DNA of 64,000 nt, from the NCBI GenBank assembly GCA_963765545.1, contig CAVXWW010000008.1, positions 434,001 through 498,000 on the forward strand. The letters run 5' to 3'. Shown here one piece after another: positions 50,560 through 59,874 of this stretch; the first letter of the stretch is position 1; each line of letters starts with the position of its first letter. This DNA comes from JARRPM01 sp963765545. Its GTDB lineage: Bacteria > Pseudomonadota > Gammaproteobacteria > Pseudomonadales > Halieaceae. A program made the translations under genes and the position numbers. Below the pieces are notes generated by a model, which was not told the DNA's origin, did not search any database, and worked only from the letters and a program-made list of their open reading frames with translations.

Positions 50560-51765
50560 ATGTCAATGTTCCTGCGTAAAACCAAGCACTCTCTCTATCT
50601 GGGCCTGATGCGGCTCGTGGCGGGCATGGGCCCGGGTGCCAGTCATCGGGCCTTTGTCGGCAGTGGCAGCAGCGGTGATTTGTGCCGGCACATACTGCGT
50701 ACCGGCGCCAGGAAAATACTGGTTGTCACTGACAAGCCGCTGCGTGACCTGGGTGTCGTGGACCAGGCCATAAGCCCCCTGCTGGAGGCGGATATTGATG
50801 TAGTGTTTTACGATGGCGTGCTCCCGGACCCCACCTACGAACAGGTGGCCGCAGGTGTGGCGGTGGCAAAAACTCATGGCAGTGAAGTCGTCCTGGCTAT
50901 CGGCGGCGGCTCCTCGATCGATGCAGCCAAGATAATAGCCGCCTCCGCCACCAGCAACGAGTCCCCCAAGGACTGGGTGGGTTTTGGCAAGGTGAAGCAT
51001 GACGTACTGAAACTCTACGCCGTACCGACCACGTCGGGTACCGGTTCTGAAGCCACCATGGGTGCGGTCATTTCCGATTCCGAGACTCACCTCAAAGGCG
51101 TTATCTCGGGTGGCACACTATTGCCGGCGGCTACGGCATTGGACCCGGATCTTATCCTGGGCCTGCCACCCCATATCACCGCCGCGACCGGTATGGATGC
51201 TCTCACTCATGGTATCGAAGCCTATATCGGTGTCTGGGAGCGGGGTACGCGACTGGAGGACGCCCGCCTGGGGGTGAAGCTGGTGTTTGAAAACCTCGTC
51301 GCGGCCTATCGCGATGGCAGCAATGTAGAGGCCAGGGCAGGCATGGCCATGGGAGCGTATTACGCGGGGCTGGCTATCAATCAGGTCAATGTCGGCAACG
51401 TCCACGCAATTGCCCATCAGCTGGGCGGCAAGTACGGCATTCCTCATGGCCTCGCCAATGCGCTGGTGCTGCCGCATGTGCTGGACTTCTGTCAACATGA
51501 GAGCACCCAGCGGCTCGCGGAGTTGGCGATTCTGGTGGGCGTGGGTGAACCGGGTAATAACCAGAGCCAGCTCGCCCAGCAGTTTATAAAGGCCGTAAGG
51601 GATCTGCGCACCGAAGTAGGCATTTCAGATCACTCGGAGAAATTACAGCGCCAGGACTTTGACGCTATCTGTGAGCTTGCGATTGCCGAGGGTGATGGAT
51701 ACCCGGTACCGCGGCTGTTGGACAAGGCCAGCGTGTTGACTATTCTGGGCAAGATAGCCGGCTGA
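50560..51765 (+). CDS. Iron-containing alcohol dehydrogenase
   Basis: A 401-residue family-III alcohol dehydrogenase. It has the nucleotide motif IGGGSSIDAAK, TSGTGSEA and the metal-binding region MDALTHGIEAY, HAIAHQLGGKYGIPHGLANAL. The start at 50560 has CGGAG just upstream. It would interconvert a primary or secondary alcohol and its carbonyl with NAD(H). The 113-base gap to the previous gene leaves room for a separate promoter, so its membership in the Rieske operon is likely but not certain. Confidence 0.92.
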   Translation: MSMFLRKTKHSLYLGLMRLVAGMGPGASHRAFVGSGSSGDLCRHILRTGARKILVVTDKPLRDLGVVDQAISPLLEADIDVVFYDGVLPDPTYEQVAAGVAVAKTHGSEVVLAIGGGSSIDAAKIIAASATSNESPKDWVGFGKVKHDVLKLYAVPTTSGTGSEATMGAVISDSETHLKGVISGGTLLPAATALDPDLILGLPPHITAATGMDALTHGIEAYIGVWERGTRLEDARLGVKLVFENLVAAYRDGSNVEARAGMAMGAYYAGLAINQVNVGNVHAIAHQLGGKYGIPHGLANALVLPHVLDFCQHESTQRLAELAILVGVGEPGNNQSQLAQQFIKAVRDLRTEVGISDHSEKLQRQDFDAICELAIAEGDGYPVPRLLDKASVLTILGKIAG

Positions 51766-51779
51766 TCAAAAAGCCGGCT
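51756..51779. terminator. Stem-loop between the convergent alcohol dehydrogenase and Pat-like genes
   Basis: AGCCGGCT, an 8-base loop and AGCCGGCT form a perfect 8-bp stem that overlaps the stop codon of the alcohol dehydrogenase gene. There is no T-run on either strand, so it is at best a weak or Rho-assisted terminator. Confidence 0.4.
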
Positions 51780-51809
51780 GTTGCCCCGGTTGCTGCCGGG
51801 ATGTACGCG

Positions 51810-54293
51810 CTACAGGTCTCTCCTGACAATGACAACCTCCGGGTCTTCGTTATCGTGAGTGATATGAAACCCAAGTGCGGTGCATAGCCTCAGCATCTTG
51901 CTGTTTTGTGCCAGTACATCACCTTCCATCACTTGAAGCCCCCTGTCCCGGGCGATTGTCATCAGGCGCTGCATCAGTTTTTGGCCCAGCCCTCTCTTTT
52001 GCCAATCATCGGCAACGGTAAGCGCAAACTCACAGGACTGCTTGTCCGGGTTGGAGATATAGCGGGCTACCCCGATCATTTTCGCCTCCGGGGTGTGCTC
52101 ATCCAGCACCGCCACCAACGCCATCTCCCGGTCGTAGTCGATCTGGGTGAAGCGCGCCAGCAGTAGCGGGCTGATCTTGTCCATGTGATTCATAAAGCGA
52201 AAATACTTGCTGTCGGATGAGAGACTGTCGACGAAGTTGCGCTCCGTTGTTGCATCCTCCGGCCGTATTGGTCGTACCAGCACAGTGATATCGTCGTCCA
52301 GCTGCCAGCTTTTTTCCAGGCCCGGTGGGTAGGGATGTATTGCCATGTGGCAGTATCGATTGGTGCTGCGCAGGGGTTCTGCGACAGTGATCCGCACGGC
52401 CATGGTGGTGACGTCCCTGCCGCCCACTAGCACGGGGTTCAGCTCCAGGGTTTCGATCTGTGGCAGCTCGCAGGCCAGCTCCGACACGCGGCGCAGTATC
52501 GCTATGAGCTTTTCTGTATCTGAGACGGACAGGGAGTGAAAGTGACTGCGGCTGCCAAATGTCCGGGTACCCTGTATCAGCTCGCGTGCCAGGTAGTCGT
52601 TCAGTGGAGGCAGGGCAATCTGGTTGTCGAGGTAAATTTGCCCGGCGATACCCCCCGGGCCGACACTTATGACCGGGCCGAAAATCGGGTCCCGGGCGAT
52701 CGCCACCATGACCTCGCGTGTGTTAGACCTCTCCTGTATCACCGGAGCGTCCGTTACTGTATGAAGATTGGCTGACACCGGAATATGGAAGGCGCGCAGC
52801 ACCTCTTTTGCCTCTTCACTGCTGAGAATATGGCGACGCTCTGCTTTGGCGCTGGCAATGACCAGCTGCGCCGCCGCCACGTCAGGCGCCTGCATTTTTG
52901 ACAGGGGAGGGGGGGCCTGCAGCAGGGCATTCTGGTTGCGCCTGTAAGCCGCCAGCGACCCGAAGGCATCCACGCCGGCCTCCGGGTTGGTAAAAGAGGG
53001 AATACCGGTGGCGCTAAGGTGCTCTCGTGCCTCGCGCACCCTGCGTTCACCCAACCAGCAGGTCAACACGGTTTTGCGTGACTCACCCTTTGCAGCAATA
53101 ACGGACCGGGCACAGGCCATCGGGTTGGTCATGCCCTGGGGTGACAGCAGGACCAGGAGACCGTCCACCCCCTTGTCCGCCAGCAGGATTTCTGTAGCCC
53201 GGCGGTATCGCTCACTGGAGGCATCTCCGAGAATGTCCACCGGGTTGGAATGCGACCACTGGGCGGGCAATACTTCACTCAACGCCTCTATTGATGCGGT
53301 CGAAAGATCGGCAAGCGGCACGTTAACATCCGCCGCCCGGTCTGCGGCCATCACCCCCGGACCACCACCGTTGGTAAGTATGGCCAGGCGGGAACCCTCG
53401 ACCCTGATCCCCGCGGCAAGTGTCTGGGCGGTGCTGAACCATTGCGCAACAGTAACGACGCGCACGGCGCCGGCCCGGGTGATTGCCGCATCAAACACGT
53501 AATCGCCCACCACGCCGGCGCCGGTGTGGGATAGCGCAGCTAGAGTGCCGCGCTCGCTGCGTCCCGCTTTGACCACTATCACGGGTTTGAGCCTGGCAGC
53601 CGCGCGCAGTCCACTGAGGAAGGCGCGGGCATCAGACACGCCCTCAATGTAAAGCAGGATACTTCTGGTGTAGGGATCAAGGGCCAGGTAGTCCAGCACT
53701 TCGCCGAAATCCACGTCGGCGGTTGCTCCCAGTGAGGCTACAGCCGAAAATCCGAAGCTCTTTGCGTCCGCCCAATCCAGCAGTGCACTGCAGAAAGAAC
53801 CGGACTGGGCAACCATCGCGACCTGACCGCTGCTGACCTTGCTCCTGGCAAAGCTGGCATTGAGGCCTACCCGGGGTCTCACGATGCCCAGGCAGTTGGG
53901 GCCTACCAGGGCGATATCATGGTCGCGCGCAATAGCGACAAGTTCGTCCTGCAGTGCCTGCCCCTGCGTGCCGGTTTCGCCAAAACCGGCAGAGATAACA
54001 ATGGCTGCGCCAACCCCTTGTTTGCCGCACTCGCGCAGCACTGCGGCGACCGCAAGCGCCGGAACTACCACAACCGCCAGGTCGACGTCCTTCCCTATAG
54101 AGCTGATGGAGGGGTAGCAGCGTCGCTCGCGGATGTGTTCATGTGTCGGGTTGACCGGATACAGCTCGCCCTTGAAGTCACTCTCCAGCAACATGCCCAG
54201 CACCTGCCCGCCTACCGACAAGGGGCGGTCAGATGCGCCTATGACTGCGACAGATTGGGGTTCGAAAACTTTGTGTAGGCGGTGTTTTCTCAT
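51810..54293 (-). CDS. Pat-like protein: NDP-forming acyl-CoA ligase domains with C-terminal GNAT acetyltransferase
   Basis: An 827-residue protein. N-terminal CoA-binding domain (about 1-140, VIGASDRPLSVGGQVLGML), ligase domain with ALSHTGAG (equivalent to the phosphohistidine loop of succinyl-CoA synthetase alpha), ATP-grasp part (about 460-660), and GNAT domain (about 670-827) with acetyl-CoA motif QKRGLGQKLMQRL. This is the layout of protein acetyltransferase Pat/PatZ. The retained His suggests ligase activity may also remain; Pat proteins are often reported to lack it. It may acetylate lysines of metabolic enzymes such as acetyl-CoA synthetase. Confidence 0.88.
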   Translation of the reverse strand: MRKHRLHKVFEPQSVAVIGASDRPLSVGGQVLGMLLESDFKGELYPVNPTHEHIRERRCYPSISSIGKDVDLAVVVVPALAVAAVLRECGKQGVGAAIVISAGFGETGTQGQALQDELVAIARDHDIALVGPNCLGIVRPRVGLNASFARSKVSSGQVAMVAQSGSFCSALLDWADAKSFGFSAVASLGATADVDFGEVLDYLALDPYTRSILLYIEGVSDARAFLSGLRAAARLKPVIVVKAGRSERGTLAALSHTGAGVVGDYVFDAAITRAGAVRVVTVAQWFSTAQTLAAGIRVEGSRLAILTNGGGPGVMAADRAADVNVPLADLSTASIEALSEVLPAQWSHSNPVDILGDASSERYRRATEILLADKGVDGLLVLLSPQGMTNPMACARSVIAAKGESRKTVLTCWLGERRVREAREHLSATGIPSFTNPEAGVDAFGSLAAYRRNQNALLQAPPPLSKMQAPDVAAAQLVIASAKAERRHILSSEEAKEVLRAFHIPVSANLHTVTDAPVIQERSNTREVMVAIARDPIFGPVISVGPGGIAGQIYLDNQIALPPLNDYLARELIQGTRTFGSRSHFHSLSVSDTEKLIAILRRVSELACELPQIETLELNPVLVGGRDVTTMAVRITVAEPLRSTNRYCHMAIHPYPPGLEKSWQLDDDITVLVRPIRPEDATTERNFVDSLSSDSKYFRFMNHMDKISPLLLARFTQIDYDREMALVAVLDEHTPEAKMIGVARYISNPDKQSCEFALTVADDWQKRGLGQKLMQRLMTIARDRGLQVMEGDVLAQNSKMLRLCTALGFHITHDNEDPEVVIVRRDL

Positions 54294-54305
54294 TATTGTT
54301 GGCCG

Positions 54306-54347
54306 CAGTGCACTGTAGATTTTATAAAGTAAGCTTGCACAGGCAAG
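54306..54347. promoter_or_regulatory. Palindromes in the divergent Pat-like/deacetylase promoter region
   Basis: CAGTGCACTG (54306-54315, perfect palindrome) and CTTGC-ACAG-GCAAG (54334-54347) lie in the 117-base space between the two divergent starts. Possible shared operators; no regulator gene is adjacent. Confidence 0.4.
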
Positions 54348-54410
54348 AGTGCAGCCAGCGCGCTGCGTTCAGTCACAGATAGCAGTTTTGGAATTGTAGA
54401 GAGGATACCC

Positions 54411-55337
54411 ATGTCACTTGCCTATATATCCCATCATGATTGCGAGTTGCACGACATGGGGCCACATCACCCCGAGCGGCCCGCCAGGCTCAGTGCCATT
54501 AATGATCGCCTGATTGCAACGGGCCTGGACATGGCACTGCATCACTATAGCGCACCGCTGGTGCAGCGGGAATTATTGGAGCAGGTTCACGATCCGGCCT
54601 ACGTGGCACATATCTTCGACACCTCGCCGGAGGAAGGCGTGGTATGGGTAGAGGCAGATACCGCCATGGGCGTGCACTCGCTTACCGCCGCTCTGCGGGC
54701 CGCTGGCGCGGCGGTAATGGGCGTGGATCTGCTGATGTCAGGCCAGGCCAGCAAGGTTTTTTGTGCTGTGCGCCCCCCGGGGCACCACGCGGAGCGGGAT
54801 AAGGCGATGGGCTTTTGCTTTTTCAATAATGTAGTGCTGGCCGCCCATCACGCCTTGTCCAGCCATGGCTTGCAGCGGGTGGCCATCGTCGACTTTGACG
54901 TTCACCACGGCAATGGTACCGAGAACCTCGTTGCTGGTGACGAGCGAGTGCTGATGTGCTCTAGCTTCCAGCACCCGTTCTATCCCCATACCGGACACGA
55001 CTGCAGGGCGGCCAATGTGGTTAATACACCCCTGCCAGCCGGGGCTGACGGCGGTGTTTTCCGGCAGGCGGTGGAGCAGCAGTGGCTGCCACGCCTTGCC
55101 GACTTCGCCCCCGAACTGATAGTGATCTCCGCCGGTTTCGACGCACACCAGGCGGACTACATGGCCCAACTCAATCTTGTCGACAGCGACTACGCCTGGA
55201 TTACGCGGCGCCTGTGTGAGCAGGCCGACAGCAGCGCCCGGGGGCGTATCCTTTCATCACTGGAAGGCGGTTATGACCTGCATGCCCTGGCCCGCAGTGT
55301 AGAGGCGCATATCAAGGCCTTTTTCGGGGAAATATAG
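54411..55337 (+). CDS. Histone deacetylase family protein
   Basis: A 308-residue zinc hydrolase of the AcuC/HDAC superfamily. Motifs: HHPERPARLSAI near the N-terminus, RPPGHHAE (paired His), FCFFNNVVLAAHHAL, VDFDVHHGNGTE (zinc ligands), and SAGFDAHQADYM (third ligand). It should remove acyl groups from lysines of proteins or from small acylated amines. It is divergent from the Pat-like gene, sharing a 117-base promoter region. Confidence 0.92.
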   Translation: MSLAYISHHDCELHDMGPHHPERPARLSAINDRLIATGLDMALHHYSAPLVQRELLEQVHDPAYVAHIFDTSPEEGVVWVEADTAMGVHSLTAALRAAGAAVMGVDLLMSGQASKVFCAVRPPGHHAERDKAMGFCFFNNVVLAAHHALSSHGLQRVAIVDFDVHHGNGTENLVAGDERVLMCSSFQHPFYPHTGHDCRAANVVNTPLPAGADGGVFRQAVEQQWLPRLADFAPELIVISAGFDAHQADYMAQLNLVDSDYAWITRRLCEQADSSARGRILSSLEGGYDLHALARSVEAHIKAFFGEI

Positions 55338-55416
55338 ACTCATAAAAGTCTGGGGCGCTGCGTCGCCTGGGTTACACTCGGGGCAACAATAACGAACAGA
55401 CGGAGGCTTTGCTGCC

Positions 55417-55836
55417 ATGCACGAAACCTATTCCCTGGCCCTGTGGGGTATTTTTGTCATTCTCGTCACCGTCCTGGTCCAGGCGATTATCGCCAGCGTA
55501 AGCAAGGCATCCCAACCGGGAGCCGTGCCGGGCAAGATGGATGAATCACTCAGCCACTCTTCATTCGTGTTCAGATCAAACCGAACGGTAATGAATTCGC
55601 TGGAAAACAGCCCGCTGATGGTAGCTGCCGCCTTTCTGGCGATCTTTGCCGGGGCAAGTGCCAGCTGGACCGGGATTCTTGTCTGGGTTTTTGCAGTCGC
55701 CAGGATTCTGCATATGGCCCTGTACTACGCCATAGCCACGGAGAAAAACCCCAGCCCCAGAAGCTATTTCTTCCTGCTGGGAGTGATCGCCAATATCGCC
55801 CTGTTGGTTTTTATCGGTATTGCCCTGGCTCGATAG
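55417..55836 (+). CDS. MAPEG family membrane protein
   Basis: A 139-residue membrane protein with four hydrophobic segments (about residues 8-28, 62-80, 85-105 and 115-137). SNRTVMNSLENSPLMVAAAFLAIF and AVARILHMALYY are typical of the MAPEG family, which includes glutathione transferases and peroxidases of the membrane. Substrate unknown. It is short but complete, with GGAGG-like site upstream. Confidence 0.85.
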   Translation: MHETYSLALWGIFVILVTVLVQAIIASVSKASQPGAVPGKMDESLSHSSFVFRSNRTVMNSLENSPLMVAAAFLAIFAGASASWTGILVWVFAVARILHMALYYAIATEKNPSPRSYFFLLGVIANIALLVFIGIALAR

Positions 55837-55890
55837 GCGGCCTCCCGCGATGGCGCCTGGCAGGGCGGTAAGTCAGGTGAGAATCCACTG

Positions 55891-56787
55891 GTGATGCAAC
55901 AGTCCCCACGTGCCGTCGATTGGATGATGCTTGGCGCTTTGTGCCTGGCCTGGGGTTTTGCTTTTCTGCTGATCGCTGTTGGCTTGAAGTCGTTTCCACC
56001 GCTGACGCTGGTGACGCTGCGCTTATGCGTGGGCGCGTTGGTGCTCTACCTCCTGATGCGTTGGCAGAGACTCAGCCTGCCCACGGACCATCAGTGGTGG
56101 TTGCGCTTTGCCTTCCTTACATTGCTCGGCAATCTTGTCCCCTTCACACTGATCTCCTGGGGTCAGTTGCGCATCGCCAGCAGCCAGGCTGGGCTGTTGA
56201 TGGCGCTTATGCCGATCAGCACCATGGTGCTGGCCCACTTTTTCGTGGCCCATGAGCGCCTGACGCCACAGCGTGCTCTGGGGGTGATGGCTGGCTTTGT
56301 CGGCGTGGGGACACTGGTCGGTGGCGAGGCGCTGAGTGGCCTGGGCGGACCGAGTTTTCCCGCCCAAATGGCCATAGTCGCGGCGACTTTTTCCTATGCA
56401 CTGAACAGCGTTTACACCAAACGCTTGCCCCATCACAATGGGCTGGTAACGGCCACGGGCTCCCTTATAGCAGGTGCGCTTATCATCCTGCCTTTCAGCC
56501 TGTTGCTGGAGCGCCCCTGGGAACTACAGGTCGACACGGGCCCCCTGCTCGCGGTTATCGCACTGGGTGTTTTCTCCACGGGCCTTGCCACCTGGCTTTA
56601 CTTTCTGGTGGTGTCGAGTTGCGGCCCTACTTTTCTCTCGATGATCAATTACATCATTCCCGCGATGTCTTTTGCCGCGGGAGTGTTCCTGTTGAGTGAG
56701 CCGGCCAACAGCTGGCAATTTGTCGGGCTGGTAGTTATCTGCGCTGGTATTGCGATCAGCCAGCATCGCCGCTCGCCGGGAACGTAA
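55891..56787 (+). CDS. EamA/DMT family transporter
   Basis: A 298-residue protein with about ten hydrophobic segments in two homologous halves (EamA repeats). LCLAWGFAFLLIAVGLKSFPPLTLVTLR opens the first half; GLATWLYFLVVSSCGPTFLSMINYIIPAMSF is in the second. It is probably an exporter of metabolites. GTG at 55891 or the adjacent ATG at 55894 may be the start; both give nearly the same protein. Confidence 0.88.
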   Translation: MMQQSPRAVDWMMLGALCLAWGFAFLLIAVGLKSFPPLTLVTLRLCVGALVLYLLMRWQRLSLPTDHQWWLRFAFLTLLGNLVPFTLISWGQLRIASSQAGLLMALMPISTMVLAHFFVAHERLTPQRALGVMAGFVGVGTLVGGEALSGLGGPSFPAQMAIVAATFSYALNSVYTKRLPHHNGLVTATGSLIAGALIILPFSLLLERPWELQVDTGPLLAVIALGVFSTGLATWLYFLVVSSCGPTFLSMINYIIPAMSFAAGVFLLSEPANSWQFVGLVVICAGIAISQHRRSPGT

Positions 56788-56957
56788 CGGCCTGTCGCAG
56801 CGCTGGGTGCAGCCGTCGAAAACGGCTATCTGCCAGCAGTGCTATGCCACAGGCGGGCCGGGGCAGATTTTTCCCTGTAACAGCACAGACCGTTTGTGAT
56901 AGCGTATTTGTTCACTTGCAGGGACTGGAACAATGGCCTATCGCCATCGCTTCGACA

Positions 56958-57701
56958 ATGACTGAGACTTCCCCGGACAGTGCCTGTACCTGTGGCAGTG
57001 GCAAGCCGTTCCAGCAGTGTTGTGGTAATGCTGATGCCCCTTTCTGGAACGAGAGGGCAAACGGCAGGATAAGGGGCACATTCTTCGACCCACAGTTTGC
57101 GAAGTACGTGGAGAAAGAGCCGGTCTGTGAGCTCGACGGAACGACCTTTCCACCCGGCATCCTGGTGCGCCAGCTCGGCAGTGATTATCGCTTACAGGAC
57201 ATCACCGATGCGATTGTTTCGACGGAGCAAGCTGCTGCGGCCCTGGTGAAGGCGGCCGACAATAGCACAAGCCTTATTTCAAATCGGGTGACGGCAATAG
57301 TTGAGCAAGGAGCCATGGCCGGTCCTATCGTCGACCTTGTGCGCAAGGCATATGTCCGCGAAATCGAACCCTTCTTCAACTGCAAGCTGCGTTCCCTTGA
57401 AAGCCCGCATGTGCTGAGGTACACACGGGGCTCCCACTACAAGCCTCATGCCGACAGCGATGTTATCGACACCGCGACCGGGCGCTGGAAAAAGGCGCGG
57501 GACAGGGACTACAGCCTGTTGATTTATCTCGATGACGATTTCGAGGGCGGCGACCTGATCTTCCCCAATTTCGATTTTCGCCTGCACCCGCGGGCCGGCA
57601 TGCTCGCCGCGTTTCCATCGGACTGCCGCTATCTGCATGGTGCCATGCCAGTACTATCGGGCGTGCGGCATGCGATAGTCAGCTGGTGCGCGGTGCAATA
57701 G
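56958..57701 (+). CDS. 2-Oxoglutarate/Fe(II) dioxygenase with N-terminal SEC-C zinc motif
   Basis: A 247-residue protein. A SEC-C type zinc-binding motif (CTCGSGKPFQQCCG, about residues 10-23) is fused to a prolyl-4-hydroxylase-like dioxygenase domain (about 60-245). The metal ligands are HYKPHADSD (HxD) and, later, YLHGAMPVLSGVRHAI, which holds the distal His and the oxoglutarate-binding Arg. The start is not certain: the ATG at 56958 fits the SEC-C motif, while longer starts would add about 38 residues without family match. Reaction probably hydroxylation of a protein or small molecule. Confidence 0.85.
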   Translation: MTETSPDSACTCGSGKPFQQCCGNADAPFWNERANGRIRGTFFDPQFAKYVEKEPVCELDGTTFPPGILVRQLGSDYRLQDITDAIVSTEQAAAALVKAADNSTSLISNRVTAIVEQGAMAGPIVDLVRKAYVREIEPFFNCKLRSLESPHVLRYTRGSHYKPHADSDVIDTATGRWKKARDRDYSLLIYLDDDFEGGDLIFPNFDFRLHPRAGMLAAFPSDCRYLHGAMPVLSGVRHAIVSWCAVQ

Positions 57702-57731
57702 GGCGCACCGTGCCGGCAGCTGCGGGCTAAG

Positions 57732-58409
57732 CTATCCCGGGGCCCACCAGATGCTTGCGGGGGTCTTGTTCTGACGCAGTATCGCCGCTACCGGGTAATC
57801 CTGCGACTCCGCATTTTCCAGTACCGATTTCTTGGTCTCGCCGGCAATATGAATAATGATCTCGCGGCTGCGCAACACCCCTGCGAGGGTGAGCGTCAGG
57901 CGCCGATGTGGTGCGGTAAGGGGCTCGGTTGCGGCGACACTGGCCATGTTCTGCGGGTCCAGCAGAGCCGCCAGGTTGGCGGCGCCGGGAAACCAGGACG
58001 CGGTGTGCCCGTCTCCGCCCATGCCAAGTACAACCGCCGAGAATGGCTGCGGCATGGCTTCAATTGCTTTTTCGAGTGACTCCAGTCCATGCGCGGCGGT
58101 TTTTTCCATACTGACAAAACGGGCTCGGGCAGCGCGGTTCTGCAGCAGGTTTTCCCGCAGCAGGCGCTCATTCGAATCGGGATTGTCTGTCGCCACACGG
58201 CGTTCGTCCACCAGTGTCAGCCACACACGCTCCCAGTCGATGTCGCAGGCGGACAATTGGCGAAACATGCCGGTGGGCGTAGCGCCACCTGACACGGCGA
58301 GACTGGCCTCGCCGCGCGCCGCGATATCAGCCGCCAGCCTATCGGCCAGATGCTGTGCCAGTGCCCGGTCAAGCCTGGCAGTATCGACAAATTCATGCCA
58401 CTCACTCAT
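57732..58409 (-). CDS. pgl: 6-Phosphogluconolactonase
   Basis: A 225-residue protein of the lactonase/glucosamine-6-phosphate isomerase fold (DevB type). It shows LAVSGGATPTGMFRQL, WERVWLTLVDERRV and VVLGMGGDGHTASWFPGA, all family motifs. It hydrolyses 6-phosphogluconolactone to 6-phosphogluconate. The chosen start overlaps the zwf stop by 8 bases; an ATG five codons upstream (58424) is also possible. Confidence 0.94.
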   Translation of the reverse strand: MSEWHEFVDTARLDRALAQHLADRLAADIAARGEASLAVSGGATPTGMFRQLSACDIDWERVWLTLVDERRVATDNPDSNERLLRENLLQNRAARARFVSMEKTAAHGLESLEKAIEAMPQPFSAVVLGMGGDGHTASWFPGAANLAALLDPQNMASVAATEPLTAPHRRLTLTLAGVLRSREIIIHIAGETKKSVLENAESQDYPVAAILRQNKTPASIWWAPG

Positions 58410-59856
58410 ACCAGCTGCGGCCATCTATGGCAGCCAGGGCAGTGGCCGAACTGGGACCCATGGTGCCGGCGTTGTAATTCTTGATAGGAGTGCCGTTTTC
58501 CTCCCACGCCTCGATAACGGTGTCTATCCAGCGCCAGGCCGTTTCTACCTCGTCCCGTCGCATGAAGAGGGTCTGGTCACCATTGATGGCATCCAGCAAC
58601 AGGCGCTCATAGGCGTCGTAGCTGTCAGCCTTGCTGCGGGATTCGTCTGTCAGGTGTAACTCCACCGGTTGCAGGCTCAGTTTAGTGGTCAAACCGGGCT
58701 TTTTGTTAAGCGTATGCAGGCTGATACTCTCCTCGGGCTGCAGGCGGATCACCAGCTTGTTGGTCAACTCATCGGCGTCATTAGCGAACAGTGAGAAGGG
58801 CTGGCGCTTGTACTCGATCACAATTTCCGAGTAGCGCCGGCTCAGGCGCTTGCCGGTGCGCAGGTAGAATGGCACGCCGGCCCAGCGCCAGTTGTTGATA
58901 GTCGCCTTGATGGCGACAAAGGTCTCGGTGCCATCGGCTCTCTGAAAATCCGCCTCTTCCAGGAAACCGTTTACGGCCTGGCCGCCCACCGCGCCGGCGG
59001 CATAGCGGCCCCGCACGGTGCAGTCCCGGGCGTTGTCTGCTGTGATCGGCACCAGCGCCCGCAGGGCTTTCATCTTCTCATCGCGAATGTCCGTGGCCCT
59101 GAGGCTGACCGGCGGTTCCATTGCGACAATAGAGAGCAGCTGGAGGAGGTGGTTCTGCACCATGTCGCGCAGGGCGCCGGTCTTCGAGTAGTAATCTGCC
59201 CGGCCCTCCACGCCAATATCCTCGGCGACCGTGATCTGCACGTTATCGACAAAAGTATTGCGCCACATGGGGCTGAACAGCGGATTGCCAAACCGCACGG
59301 CCAGAAGATTCTGTACGGTTTCCTTCCCCAGGTAGTGATCGATGCGGAATGTGTGTTCTTCGGCGAATACCCGGGCGACCTGTTCGTTGATCTCGCGGCA
59401 GGATTTCAGGTCGTGTCCCAGTGGTTTTTCCAGCACCACACCGCTGTGTTCGTTGACCAGTTTCGCCGCGTCAAGTTGTTGGCACATCTCGCCGTAGAGG
59501 GAGGGCAGGGTGGCCAGGTAGTAGAGCCTGCCCGGTGCCTCGCCCTCATCAAGTAATTTCCCCAGGGTTTGGTAATCAGCGGGCTCGCTCGCATGGATGG
59601 TGCTGTAGAACAGGCGGTCGTGGAAGGTATTCCACACGTCCTCGTTCCAGGCGCCGTCGGGCAGGAAGGTTTGCAGGTTCGCCTTTACGGTTGAGCGAAA
59701 TTCCTCGGTGGCAATGGTGGACCTGCCAGTGGCGATAATGCGATGCAGTCGCCCCGCCAGCTGGTGGCGGTGCAACTGGAACAGTGCCGGGAGTAATTTG
59801 CGGGTGGAGAGGTCTCCGGTACCACCAAATATAACGAGATCAAGCTTTGGCTTCAT
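58402..59856 (-). CDS. zwf: Glucose-6-phosphate dehydrogenase
   Basis: A 484-residue enzyme. The N-terminal cofactor motif IFGGTGDLSTRKLLPAL and the active-site motif RIDHYLGKETVQNLL are intact, and ETFVAIKATINNWRWAGVPFYLRTGKRL is the typical C-terminal region. It oxidises glucose 6-phosphate to 6-phosphogluconolactone with NADP. It is in an operon with pgl, and together they form the first steps of the Entner-Doudoroff/pentose phosphate route; edd and eda are not in the window. Confidence 0.97.
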   Translation of the reverse strand: MKPKLDLVIFGGTGDLSTRKLLPALFQLHRHQLAGRLHRIIATGRSTIATEEFRSTVKANLQTFLPDGAWNEDVWNTFHDRLFYSTIHASEPADYQTLGKLLDEGEAPGRLYYLATLPSLYGEMCQQLDAAKLVNEHSGVVLEKPLGHDLKSCREINEQVARVFAEEHTFRIDHYLGKETVQNLLAVRFGNPLFSPMWRNTFVDNVQITVAEDIGVEGRADYYSKTGALRDMVQNHLLQLLSIVAMEPPVSLRATDIRDEKMKALRALVPITADNARDCTVRGRYAAGAVGGQAVNGFLEEADFQRADGTETFVAIKATINNWRWAGVPFYLRTGKRLSRRYSEIVIEYKRQPFSLFANDADELTNKLVIRLQPEESISLHTLNKKPGLTTKLSLQPVELHLTDESRSKADSYDAYERLLLDAINGDQTLFMRRDEVETAWRWIDTVIEAWEENGTPIKNYNAGTMGPSSATALAAIDGRSWYE

Positions 59857-59874
59857 TGTTGTTCCTCGATCAGG

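Noticed and set aside
56932..56961. Ten-codon frame with a good start site before the SEC-C gene
   Set aside because: Overlaps the SEC-C gene start in another frame and is too short to support; could at most be a leader peptide.
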